Part shown: one piece after another, positions 1-11,579 of the stretch
Numbering within the stretch: position 1 is the stretch's first letter
How the letters are laid out: each line of letters starts with the position of its first letter
NCBI GenBank assembly: GCA_023374045.1
Contig: CM041777.1
Location: 106,036,046-106,100,045 of the forward strand
Direction: 5' to 3'
DNA length: 64,000 nt
Source of the DNA: Limonium bicolor
Lineage: Eukaryota; Streptophyta; Magnoliopsida; Caryophyllales; Plumbaginaceae
Notes under the pieces: generated by a model
What the model saw: the letters and a program-made list of their open reading frames with translations, nothing else
Databases searched by the model: none
What the model was told of the DNA's origin: nothing
Translations under genes and position numbers: made by a program

Positions 1-440
1 TTGCCTCCAAACAGAGATCAAAGGGGGCAAGTAATCTGCCACCTCTAATTTCATGATCAACGGGGGTGAGTTGAGTACTCATTTCTGATTTTACTATCAA
101 CGGGGGCAAGTTGATTAGCCGCCATCTTATTTTAGGATCAATGGGGGCGAGTTTTCTAGCCGCTGCTGATTTTTCGATCAACGAGGGTGAGCTTATAAGT
201 CGTTTTCTTATTTTAGGATTAACGGGGGTGAAATTTTTTGTCACCTCTGTTTTTCCGATCATAGGGGGCGACAACCGATATTTTGCCTCTGTTAGTATGC
301 TCTCTGGTGTCACCCTACAACATCATTGGGGGTGATATGCTCCAGCTCGCCTCGGTTGTTTAGTACTAAGACGGGGCAAGTTAAGTCGCCTCCCATAACT
401 TATCCATGGAGGCAACTTTATTTAGTCACCTCAATTCTTT
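1..440. repeat. Degenerate ~40-bp tandem repeats (CACTA-subterminal-like)
   Basis: Units of about 40 bp recur with a core like 'atcaacgggggcgagtt' followed by 'gccgcc' or 'gtcacct'. At 370-450 the motif becomes partly palindromic ('aagttaagtcgcctcc', 'ggaggcaactttatttagtcacctc' in part). Such short GC-rich direct and inverted motifs in AT-rich DNA resemble subterminal repeats of CACTA transposons. No CACTA terminus is visible, so the element type is an inference. The short open frame crossing it is a by-product of the repeat. Bases 441-570 hold nothing I recognise. Confidence 0.5.
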
Positions 441-2279
441 TATAAGTTAATTTACAAAAAACAAAAACCGTTCTCCTATGCTTGTTGTATGAGCTCTTCT
501 TCACTTCCTATTCTCCCCAAACTTCCCCAAACTCAACTCTGTCTTCATATTCCAATCTTGGTATATTTCTTGAAATACCCCAAACCTTAATGTGTTAATT
601 AATTATGTAATTATGATTTTCTAAGGCTAATTAAGTTCTTAAGAACGCTGGTGAAGAAAGAGAAACCAAAAGATAAAGGAAAACGCGTAAAAGTCACAAA
701 ATGCAAAAACACGTATTTAATTAACTTTGGAGGTATATAACCTTAAATTGGGTTATAAATATATTTTTATACCCTAATTACACGTTAAGAACATGTTGGA
801 AAAATTCCTGAAGAAAACGGATCCAAATAATGCGTTAAAACGCTAACGGAGTCTTAAAGCATGTTTTTCGAGAAAATCTGAAAACATGACTTTAAATGGT
901 CAAATGACCCCGTAAAAATCATAGTTGATCATATAACTATAATTAAACACTAATGGGAGCTTAAGAACCATTAAAATTAAAGAAACGAGAAAAATCCGGA
1001 AAACGGGCCCGGATTAGTGAATAGTGTAAAAACCGGGAACATTTAGGGTGTAAACCGTAATAAGGGTAAAGTACTCTCCAATATTGTAAAGTAAAAATCT
1101 GATTTCCCCCTTCTTCTATGACCCACTCGTTTTTACCCCTCTCTCTCATCTCTTTATTTCAAAATTGGGCACAAAAAGACAAAAATGTTAAGTAGAAAAG
1201 TACAAGTTTGCTTTTTGGAGTCTCTCTCCTCCATTCTCCTTCTCCTCCACGTTTTTAATTCTTACATTTAGAGCTATCTCTTCTTCTTGATCTCTCCAAT
1301 GGCGATTATGACAGCCCCAACCAGGTCAAGCTTTTCTCCTCTATTTTCTTGGCTTAAACCAACTCAAAACAACAAATAAATTACATATTCTTCTCCCTCT
1401 CATCAAGCTCTATCTTTCTCTCTTTTCAAAACCCAAAAATGATGAACTTCATCTCCATGGGTATATCCCATTTGAAGAGTAAAGGACACCATCTTGAAGC
1501 TTGGAGTCTCCTCCTTCTTCCAAGGTAAAAAGTTCCCAAGGAAACCCATTTTTCCTTCATTTCTTTTTGTAGCTGATTTTACCCCTCTTCATACTTTATC
1601 TTCTTCCTTGGTTTGAGGACTTTGTGCAATTCTCCAATGGTGGTTGGGACCCTCCTTTGATTCATGGTTGAGAGCCATCCTAGAATTCCAAGGTAAAACC
1701 CTAACTTAGTGCTTTAAGCACTCCCATTGAATTCTAGTGTTAATCCAAGGGGTTTAAGAGTTTGATTAGTGTTTATTGTGCTCCCTTGGGTATTGGTCTA
1801 GTGTGTTGGGCAATGGCAATTGAAACACCCCGTAATTAAAAATAGTGATTAATTAGGCTAATTATAATTTTAAAGGCTTAATTATATCAAAACAAACATG
1901 AGGGAACAAATCCCGAAGAAAACGGACCTTTAAAATGGGTTAAAAGCATAAACGAACCTTAAAGCACGTTTTTCGAGGAAACCGGGAAAACGCGACTTTA
2001 AGCGAGTCAAATAGACTCGTAACGATTTTGGTCAACCAAATAGTCATTAATAGACATTAACAAAGGTTGGGAACCAATAAAATTAATTAAACGAGAAAAT
2101 TCCGGAAAACGGGTTCCGGTTAGTAAAAACTGTAACAACCGGGAAGTTGTGGGGCGAGAGTGTAAATAAACAAAGTTAATGTGTCCACTGTTGCAAATAA
2201 AAATCAAAAATGTGTGTGTGTATAGGGTGGCCGATTTACCCCTCTCTCTCACACTCTCTTAACTTTTCCTTATTTACTA

Positions 2280-2517
2280 CTCCCTCCGTCCCACCTTGAC
2301 CGTCCTATTTACTATTTGGACATGTCGTTTGACTTCAATTTTTAACATATAAGATAAATTAATTTTGAAAAATTAAGTTTTGCATATGATTCCTTACATG
2401 ATAAACTATATAATACAAATTTTAGTTTTATAAAATTATTTTACCTTATATGTTTAATATTGAGGTGGAAAAACGTGCCAAAAAGCAAACAGGACACTTA
2501 TGACGGGACGGAGGTAG
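2280..2517. mobile_element. Stowaway-like MITE
   Basis: This 238-bp element has terminal inverted repeats CTCCCTCCGTCCC and GGGACGGAGGTAG (one mismatch) and is flanked by TA on both sides (2278-2279, 2518-2519). The interior is AT-rich with no coding capacity. These are the defining features of Stowaway MITEs, mobilised by Tc1/mariner transposases. It lies inside the inner LTR and is therefore younger than it. Confidence 0.9.
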
Positions 2518-4009
2518 TAAAAGACAAACACATAAAGTAGAAGGAAATAGAAAAGGGGGAGTTTGGCACTCTCTCTCCTCTACCCCTCACTCTCTCACGT
2601 ACACACCCTCCCTCCTTCTTGAATTTCTTTCTCCCTCTCTCGACAGCCATGGTGGCTTGAAGAAAACCCACACAAAACTCACCTTCTCTCCTCTTGTCCA
2701 AGCTCAATCCTTGTCCAAATGCAACAAAAATTGTACCATTGAAATCCCCTCACCAAGGAGAATACCTTCCTCCTTTCAAAAATCGAAAACAGTCATTTTC
2801 ATCTTCATGGGTGTGCTGCATTTGGAGCTTGAGTACTACCATTAGAAGCACCTTCACCCCCTTGCCATTTTAAGGTAAAAACATTCTTGAAAACTCATCT
2901 TTTTCTAGCCCTTGTTGGCAAAACGAAAATTCAAACTAAACCCTTGTTTGGTGCCTTGTATTCTAGCCGATTTTGGCTTTCTCATTGGTGTTGGAATCTT
3001 GCTTTTGTTGCTATCCACCACTCCATCTAGCCATTGGAAGATAATGCTTCATTCTAAACCTTAAACAAGCATAAACCCTAGGTTGGTAAAGAGAGTTTTC
3101 TAAGTAGTTGTGTATGTTGATATGGGCTGTAGCATTGGTGTGTGAACCCCATTGGAACCGATAACAAGAGAAGAAAGAAAGAGGAAAAGAAGAGAAGGAA
3201 AGGAAGGGAAGAAAAACAAGTAAAACAAGGTAATTACTCTTACCTTGAACTAGTTTTGTATTGTGTAATGTAGCAATTTTTGAGCATTGAAATGAGTAAT
3301 GTAATTGGTAATGAGTATGCTGTAGTATAATGAGGAAAGGTAATGTAACAGTTTTGAAGTTTTTAAATGATGTTTAAAAGCTTGGGAAAACATTGGGTAT
3401 TGAATGGGTATGTGCAGGAAATTCATTGTGTTGTAGTGGAGTTGAAATGTGAATATAATGTATTGGATAAACAGGTGTAGGAATGAGCAGTTGTGAGCTG
3501 AAACAATGTGTGAGTAATGTTAAAAATATAGGACAGACTATGTCCAAATTTGTCTAGAAACTAGAGGACTTAGTTGTGTAAGAAGAAGAAATAACCTAGG
3601 TAGTAACTAGGTGTATTTGGTGAGTGTAAAGGGAGTAGTTTAGTATCTTGAAACAGATTTGGAGAGGAACTAGTTAATGGGATAGAATTAGGATGTAAGA
3701 TAATGTATTTAGAATGCTAGGAGTGGCATTAGTTGAGGAAGTATTGGAGGATAGGAGTTAGGTTGAGAATCTGTAGCATAAGAGGGAAGAACAAAATCTG
3801 TAGCATTAGTGAAATGAAAACTAGTATAAGTGTTGGAATGAAATGAGGAAAAATGTGTAAGTGGATCTAGGATTGAGTAATGAGTTTGGTGGATGAACTA
3901 AGGTGATTTAGAGGATTTAATTAGTGCTAAATCATGTGGGGATGTATTGGTTAAGGTTAGGGAAGCAATGGGAAAGTAAAACACCAAAAACAGATTTTAA
4001 AACTGAAGT

Positions 4010-4390
4010 ACTGGGCTGGACCGAACTTGCAAGGTCGGTCGAGCCCTGAATTACAAAGACGGAAACCTACTGGAATAGACCGGACTTGCAAGGTCGGTCG
4101 GACCAGAAATTTTCCTGTATAAACCTACTGGAATGGACCGACCTTGGGACTGGACTTGCAAGGTCAGTCGGACCAGAAATTTTCACGTATGAAACCTACT
4201 GGAATGGACCGACCTTGGGACCGGACTTGCAAGGTCGGTCGGCCTGAAATTTTCACGTAATGTAACTCACTGGAATGGACCGACCTTGGGACCGGACTTG
4301 CAAGGTCGGTCGGGTCTGAATTTTTCAGTAACGAAAATTACTGACTTCGACCGACCTTGGGTCCGACCCTGGGTAAGGTCGGTCGAGTCA
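4010..4390. repeat. Hairpin-forming ~70-bp minisatellite in the inner LTR
   Basis: About six units carry 'gaccgaccttgggaccgg' followed by 'cttgcaaggtcggtc'. The later units are about 70 bp apart and the first two are shorter. Each unit contains an internal inverted repeat (gaccgacctt / aaggtcggtc) able to fold into a GC-rich stem in otherwise AT-rich DNA. Confidence 0.85.
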
Positions 4391-7009
4391 AAACAAAAAA
4401 AAATAAATATTTTTATTATATAATTATAGTAATCATATGTATGCATATATACATATGCCTATACACATATGTGCATATATATATGTAGTGGTACACCATT
4501 AATGAAGTAGTAATGGTAAGGAAGTAAGTAAATGAGTAAGGAAGCAAGTTTAAGAAGTAATAAGGAAAAGAATGGTTCTTCATAATCAAGTATGAATGTA
4601 AAGAAGTAGTAAGTATACATTAGGAGTATTAGTGAATGAATAAGTTGGATCAATAATAGATCATTGATCATACACCTTCATGTATGTATAGGAATCAAAT
4701 AGTTGAACATCGAAGGAACCCGGTAGTACGAATACGACGGTGAACGGTATGATTTCTTCATGCCCTGTATCCTAACTTGGTTACCCCGATTTGTGTGCTT
4801 ATGTGATCACTCAAATAAGATAAATGCACGAATCGGACTTTTATTGCACTTAATCATGTTTGAACTATATTGTTCTTGTTGTATTCTCTTGAACATTTAG
4901 TTTGTATAATTCATGAAATGAATGAATGAGAATGAAGTGTATGTGTATGGGATGAGTACTTGTGTAGTGTATTGATGTATGGTAAGGAAGTAATGACTTC
5001 TACTAATTCCTAACCATCTAACTCCTAACATGAGTAATGAGTAAAATGGAATGAGTAGATGTCCGATATAGTTTCGGCCACGCGTGAGGATAAGGAAACA
5101 CAAGAGGTTGGATCCGAATCCTGGTTGTAATCTTTTCCACGGACCAACCCCTTCAATGGGTAGCATCCTGGATTAGTGGGCCACCCTAAAGACCGGTGGT
5201 GGGATGTAGTAATCCCTGCCCGGAGGTCATACCGACTTGACTTGAGTAAAGTAAGTAAGAAGTAAAGTATCGTATGTGTATCGGTCTTGACTAGTGTAAG
5301 TCATTGACCTTGAGTAAAAGAGTATCGTACACCCGATTAACCCGGGTGTGTAAAGAAGCCAACAAGCCTTGTGTATGTATGGGAGAAGTGTATCTCCGTA
5401 TTGCGGTGAGTATTCGGTAAGTATGAATGGTTGACTTGTAATGTCTTCCTTGTACGCTTGAATGTATGTATGTTGTGAAATGCACGTATTGTATTGTATT
5501 GAGTATGAGCATGTATGTATGTATGTATGAATGAAACGAACCGCATGTATTCAACCAAATAGTTGGCGTGCCCTCGCTAGTACGCGGGGTATGTGGTTAT
5601 CATATGCAGCGTAAGCTGAGCCCCTTGGGGCACTATTTTTATCTTACAGGTACCCGCGAGGTGTGATGGTCGAGTAAGGACCGGAATGAATTCTTTTTGA
5701 GATAGTTAGTATACTGGAACGGTGTACCGAGTTGTACACGGCTAAGGCCTTTTTGAGTAGCCGGTGTACCATGTGGTACACCTTTTTGGATAATGAAATT
5801 GTGATTGGTAGAAAGGAGTAGATGTACAAACTCTTAATTTTGGGAATAGACTTGGAATGTAATTTATATATTTTGGATACTCGGTAATCAAAGTGTAAGT
5901 AAGTATTTGGCATTGTAAGGTAAGTAGTATGTATTCGGTATATTCTAATCGTCAACCGTTACTGTAAGTAATAGTGTGCTTTGTTAGTCTTGGATGGCTA
6001 ACGGCGTTGTATCACCCGACGGGAGTAAGTAAGTATTCCGCTGCGAGTAAGGTAATTATGAGAATGATTAGAGGATAATGGAAGGATTAGCGGTTGGAGT
6101 GTTACAAGCCCCATGACCGATTTAAATCAACAAGAGAAGAGGAGAAGATTGGAAAAAGGAAAGAGGAACTTATGGGCACAAGGTAAGAATTTACCTTAGT
6201 ATTATCCTATGTGTTTTAAAATTTTGGGATGGGAATTTAAAGAATGAAATCAAAATTTAGTTGAAAATGTATTTTGTGATTGGAGGAGGGAATTGTTAGT
6301 TATGATTCGTACATCGTGAAGTAATGTTTGAATTAAGGGCTTTGAAGCCAAGTGGTGTAAGATTGTATATTGGTGATTGATGAGTTGAATGAGTTTGTGT
6401 GCTGTTAGTGACCAATATTGGGTATGGCTAGTTTAGATGGTTTAGGGAAGTGAAAATAATGTATTTGGGCATGCAAAGAATGTAGGTGAGTTATGGCGAA
6501 ATTTCTGTAGGAATTGAGAGGTTTGGGTGGTTTTTAAGAGTTGGAGAACCTAAGTGTTAAATAGGTGTAGAGAGAGACCAATTGGAATGGGAAATAACCC
6601 TAGAATGATTGTAGAGGGAATATATGAAAGTGCACAAAAACTGTAGCATAAATGGCGTTTCGGTGTTTAGAATTCCTAGGAGAGTAATTGTGTGCATGAC
6701 CTTGTAATGGAGGATAGATTTGGGAGCTAATGATGAAATTGCCTTGGAATAATTTGGGATGGATGGGTTAAGGATGAGGTAAACCTCAAGTGACGTGCTC
6801 GAAATACACTAGTGTCATATTGTGCAAAAAGGAGATGTGTGGATTTATCTAATTGAGCAAGAATTGAGCAATGGTTTGATCAATGATTAAGGAATGTTTA
6901 AGGAATGTTTAAGTGTGTTTAAACATGTTAGGAAACATGTCAAAGGATTAGGAAATGATTGGGTGAAGTTTGGAATTTGAAAAAAATGCAAAAATGTCGT
7001 TGAATTACT

Positions 7010-7195
7010 GCTGCTATGGTCGGGACGTAGTTCCTTAGTGAAGTCTGGCCACACCTTTAAAATGGCGAGGAGTTGTCTGCAAGTGGTCGGGGACTTAGGC
7101 CAGGTAAGGTCCCGGACAGTGCATAAAACGGCCTAGAGTTTAGTCTATGATTGGTCGGGACTTAGGGTAAGGACCAGACCAGGACCTGCCAGAAA
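7010..7195. repeat. Diverged GC-rich repeat in the outer LTR
   Basis: 'ggtcgggac' recurs three times with intervening 'gtccc', 'gaccagacc' and 'ggacctgcc'. It occupies the position equivalent to the minisatellite of the inner LTR and seems a less expanded, more diverged version of it. Confidence 0.45.
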
Positions 7196-9239
7196 TGTGC
7201 CAGAGAGTATTTTAAAGGTTCTACTGATGGGGTTTTAATGTTAAGTGTTGTAGAGATGATTAGGCCTTGTTGGTGACTAGTGAAGGTCCTAAGAAGTGTA
7301 ACAAGTGTTAAAAATGAGTAAGCAGTAAGTATTAAGTTAACAGAGTTAAAAATGAGTTTAACGGGATAACGGGGCAAGTACGGAGTAGTCTTATTTACCT
7401 ACCGTAATTACCCTAATGTTATAGAACTTTGGATTGTTATCAGTGGACAAGTGCGAACCGAGCATGGTGAGGTGACCAAGTAAAAGAGTAACCCATGGTG
7501 TAGGTATGTTTTCTGCACCGTGTTCTACCGGGTTACACCGGCTTGTATGCCAACATGTTTTTATGTATGTTTGCCACCTTGCAAGATAAAGCATGTAATG
7601 AGTTTATAGTAATTCATTTATGTGACATATTTAGTTCCGATGCCGTTTAACCTCTAATATGTGTTAAACCGTAGCTAACCGACTCTAGGATCACATAAGA
7701 GATCGGTATTCGGACTTAACGTCCCAACCTACGTGAACGTTCTAACTACGGCTATCAGTGTGTTAGTTGTATAATGTGGTTGTGCATGATGTGTGGTTTC
7801 CCTTTTAGTATGCCGTTATTAAACGATGGTTGTTGTTCATGTATGTCGAATGATATGCTACCTCCCTTGTTTGTCTAACTAAGTTGTAACAACTTATGGT
7901 GTCATGTTGTGATAAGTTCCATAAGCGAACTTCTAACTAAAATACATTATGGGGGTGAGGAATCCGGGGTGTCCCGGTCGTGCACGTGTGTTTGGGAGTT
8001 GACATCTATAATTGATTTAACTCCCTCTCTGTTTTGGTTGTCTTCCCTTCTTGGATTACAATCACCCACAAGCCTAATAAGAGGCTTTCCTACCTTGATT
8101 ATTATTCGGGGCTGGGGGGTATGTGTGTGGTGTGATCGGGTCTATATTATGCCCGATACATCTAAGCAAAGTAAATGTGTACGGTGTGTTCGGACCTATA
8201 TTTTATCCGACACATCTTAAGAAAAGTTTACATTCTCTAAGAAGAACGGTGTTATGTTATGTATATGTTATTACGTGATGTGTGTTGTTATGTTTGTGTA
8301 CGTGATTACCGAAATCAACCCGGTGTTAATAAAAGGTAATTAAGTATAACCCGATTAAATGGGTAAGTGTCGTCTAACAAGGAACAACTCCATTTAGGTA
8401 GAAACCCTCAAGGGTCAAGGAACACAGTAATGTGATCTAACCAAGGTGATGTGTTAACCTTATGTTTGTATACTATTGATTGGTTGTGTGTTAATTATAA
8501 GCATGATATGTGGTTATAGTTTCTATGTATGACTTAAATATAATCAACCGCATGCTTAGACGACAATTAGTTGTGTGGCCCGGTAGCATGCGGGCTGCAC
8601 GATTACCATACTAGAAAAGGTGCTGAGCCCCTTCGGGGGCCCCCCATTACTTTTCAGGTACAAGAAAGCAGCCCTACGTTTGAGAGCTAGTCAGGAACGG
8701 TTATGCATGGGTAGTTATGTAGTTGTTTATGTGTTCGTAAGTAGTGTAAGGCCGAAGTGTGATATCGGTAATGGAATGTATTAGACTCGGTACAGTTGGA
8801 TTGTAATTGTATTTGTTTTCAGTTTAGAAACGGAATTGTATGTAAAGTGTAGTGCTCGGTAATCTTGTCCTTTAGACCGGTACAATATGTATGTATTAGC
8901 CTTGTTGGCCACGTGGGTGGCTAACGGTGTGTAGCACCATGGATTAAGTTACGTGTTGAGTTGTAATTCCGCTGCAACCGTTTGTTAAGTATTGTATTTG
9001 TAGTTGGGGTGTTACATTTCTACTCTGAGCTCCATCTCTATCGATCTACTCTTACTAAATTTGGGACAAATTTAGAAAATTAGGGTTCTCTTTCCATCTC
9101 TATCAGTCTGCTATTGAACAGGGCAATAAAATTCGTAAAGATTCATTCATAGTAGTTAGTTGTATGCTTGTACTGAAGAAGACAAAAGACTTACTAATTT
9201 TATGTTTTGTTTTGATGGATTGATTTGAATTCCTTTAAT

Positions 9240-9530
9240 CATCAGTATCTACTTCGAGTTTTATTGACGGCAAGTGATGCATTTTGCATTCTTGAAGACT
9301 GATATTGATGTGGATTACATTACTTGTTCAGTTTTCCGTGAAGCACTTAGACAATAGAGTTCATTTGCCCTGTTTTTCCATTTCTCAATTTTTTTTTGGG
9401 TGTACATTATATTTAACGGATATTGTTATTCTTCATTCCGACAGCTAAGCTGACAAAGGAAGAGAATGAGAATTTGTGGGTTCAAGCTAATATTTATGGG
9501 AATGGAGTTGTAGACTTTGAGTAATTTTAG
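9240..9530 (+). pseudogene. EF-hand-like gene remnant
   Basis: Two exon-like pieces are visible. The first, near 9300-9355, reads roughly DIDVDYITCSVFREALRQ and then stops. The second follows a polypyrimidine tract ending in cag at about 9446 and reads KLTKEENENLWVQANIYGNG, then VVDFE, then a stop where an EF-hand loop would carry its last glutamate. The pattern fits an EF-hand loop with a Gly at position 6 and a hydrophobic at position 8, but the usual acidic residues at loop positions 1, 3 and 12 are lost. In a functional protein this would bind calcium; here in-frame stops and missing ligands indicate a relic, perhaps a captured gene fragment. Family assignment is by eye only. Confidence 0.3.
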
Positions 9531-9630
9531 CAAAGGATTTGGAAGGTGATCATCAGCAGAAGAAGTAATAAAGTTGTTCGGCAAGTGTGAAAGTAAACAA
9601 GACTGAAAGTACCTTTTTTTTAAAAAAAGT

Positions 9631-9993
9631 GTGAAAGTAGTTAGATGCAGGAGCATGAATTATAAAAGATTATGCTCAATGAATTCCTTAGATTTAAGTA
9701 ATGTCTTAATTATGGAGGATGATGAATGTGAAGATGACCATGATGTTGATGATCTTTTCTTGGATGTTGGAGTACCAAACATGGTGGAAGATGATCTATG
9801 GGAAAGTGAGCTACTACTAACGGATGGTATTACTCCTCTAGTGAGTGTGAATGTAGATTTGGGGATTAGAGTGACGGAAGATGATGATAGCGAGGACAAC
9901 GAGGATGAGCTAGAGTTGGAAGATGAGCAAGACCAAGAGGATGATGAGGATGTTCTTGCTAGTTTATATGATTTCAAATCTGGCAGTGATTGA
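9631..9993 (+). CDS. Hypothetical acidic ORF, 120 aa
   Basis: The open frame encodes a strongly acidic protein. Residues 30-50 are rich in Asp and Glu, and residues 82-110 are an almost uninterrupted acidic run (EDDDSEDNEDELELEDEQ and onwards), followed by a short LASLYDF end. No recognisable domain, signal peptide or membrane segment is present. It lies 100 bp after the EF-hand remnant and might be a 3' exon of the same decayed gene or a chance frame over GAT/GAG-rich DNA. No promoter or conserved start context is evident. Confidence 0.2.
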   Translation: MKVVRCRSMNYKRLCSMNSLDLSNVLIMEDDECEDDHDVDDLFLDVGVPNMVEDDLWESELLLTDGITPLVSVNVDLGIRVTEDDDSEDNEDELELEDEQDQEDDEDVLASLYDFKSGSD

Positions 9994-11095
9994 CAAATGT
10001 TCAATGGGTAAGATATACATTTTGGGCATTACATTTCTCTATTTGTGTTGTTGTTTCTTTCACTTAGCAGTCTTCATCTTTTTGTTTCACTTTTATATCC
10101 CATTTTGGGCTTTTATTAACCATTTTACAACCGAGCCTAAATAAATGCTTTCAGAATAGTGAATCGTCTTATTCTTGGATAAGTGCTTTCAAAAATTGGT
10201 TATAGTCTTTTAGATAGTTGTACAGTATGCTTTATGTTGTTTTTGTGTGTTCTGTAATAGTGAATCTGGATGAAGTGTTGGATAGTGTAAAATTCTGGGT
10301 TACTCTATGTTGGTTTTGTGAGTTATGTTTTGGTTATGATAGTTGAATGAAGATACCTGTTTATGTTAACTGTGGTTTGTCTGATAACTTGTAGTGTTGG
10401 ATAGCGTAAAAATCTGTGTAACTCTGTATAATAAGTTTTTGCATATAAATTAGTTTCATTTTCGATTGTTCTGTAATGGTGTTAATGCGAGACTACTAAT
10501 TGGTTTTTTAGCTGATGCAGTCATTCTAGTCTAGTTACTGATGTTGGATATATAATAAGAAGGATATATGTGAGACTGCTGCTGCTGCTGTAGATGATGA
10601 TGTTGTTGATGTTGTTGTAGTACTTACATTATATATGTCTATGTATCAAGTAGCTAGCTCTCTTTAGATTTTGCTTACAGTCTATTATATCATGGGTGGT
10701 TTACAGCAGAGAATTCATCTTTTTTGCTGTTGTTGTACTTACATATATATACTGTTGTAATTAGAGTATATTAGCTCTCTTCATATTTGTTGTTGCTCTA
10801 CTTACATATATAATGATGTACTTACAGTTTATATGTCTATTGCTCAACTTTTTTAAAGCTACTCAATATGTGAGCACCGCACCTTCAGAAATGCCAAGGA
10901 TTGCTTCTTGCTTATACATCCAACGAAGACTTAAAAAAGGATTTTTCATCCCATTCCCATGCTTGCCAAAATAAACAAATAAACTTGAGTCGCAGAACAT
11001 AAGGCATGATTAAATCAATTTCTCTCAGGAGCTATGGTTTTTTGATCTAGCTATAATTTTCTTGTCTGTAGCAGAACCACCAAATAAAAAAGACT
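9994..11095. other. AT-rich spacer with simple repeats
   Basis: No gene is seen. Between 10560 and 10860 there are short triplet tracts (ctg, gat, gtt) and three loosely repeated 'gtacttacatatatat' blocks. The last 40 bp before 11095 may be the outer edge of the inverted-repeat element that continues after the LTR insertion at 11101-19769: they align loosely with the reverse complement of about 25460-25480. Confidence 0.45.
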
Positions 11096-11579
11096 AATAT
11101 TGAAATACCTCGAATAATTACTACCTTAATTAATAAAGATTAAATTAAATCATGAACAATAATTGCTATAAATATTATGGTATAAAAATACATAGTCCAA
11201 AATGGACATTAAATTATACATTAAATCTCTAATCAAAGAGAAAATATTATTAAGGATATCACATGTAACATATTAGTACATGTGCTAAATACCATTAATA
11301 TCATTCTATAAATTATGCAAATACATATAGTTTAGACAAGTATAAATAGAATATATACTCATGGATATGCACTTTAAAAACAAATAATAAAATAAAACAA
11401 TGTACATTAGTGTCATAATATTAAGAAGAAGAAAATTTCAAACTCCCTCCAATTCCCTCTCGATCACATGGGAAAGAAAAAAAATAATAATACAACATTA
11501 CATCATTAGACAACTTAATTAAGTTAACAAAGTACAACAAGTACAAATTACCTCTCATCTCCCCATGCTGCTCAATTTC

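Larger units (their letters stand above)
1821..6106 (+). mobile_element. Solo-LTR-like element (inner copy)
   Basis: The ends are TGAAACACCCC and GGAGTGTTACA. The order of blocks follows the outer LTR: an 'acgagaaaattccggaaaacgg' type block near the start, a pyrimidine-rich leader, 'acaaggtaatt' near 3226, a GC-rich minisatellite near 4010-4390, and a 'gctgagccccttggggcac' block near 5604. It sits inside the outer LTR, whose two flanks align on either side of the insertion. No 5-bp target duplication is recognisable (gcaat against agccc), so the flanks have mutated, or the junction arose by recombination. Confidence 0.65.
571..9016 (+). mobile_element. Solo-LTR-like element (outer copy), interrupted
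   Basis: The element starts TGAAATACCCC and ends GGGGTGTTACA. It is flanked by a perfect 5-bp duplication, tttct (566-570 and 9017-9021). Subtracting the nested element at 1821-6106 leaves about 4.16 kb, close to the 4.29 kb of the nested relative. Pyrimidine-rich leader DNA with 'aaggtaa' splice-donor-like sites lies at about 1520 and 1690. The block 'gctgagcccctt...ttcaggtac' near 8620-8660 recurs in the other LTRs of this window. There is no internal coding region, so this is best read as a solo LTR. Long LTRs with these ends are common in Ty3/gypsy chromoviruses, but the lineage is not proven. Orientation is by convention. Confidence 0.75.

Noticed and set aside
111..335. Open frame of 74 codons over the first repeats
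   Set aside because: It runs across degenerate ~40-bp tandem repeats and has no recognisable protein feature.
4897..5955. Series of minus-strand Tyr/His/Thr-rich frames
   Set aside because: They arise from 'gtatgtatg' and 'aagtaagta' simple-sequence DNA inside an LTR.
9660..10004. Minus-strand Ser-rich frame of 114 codons
   Set aside because: Antisense shadow of the acidic Asp/Glu-rich frame at 9631-9993.
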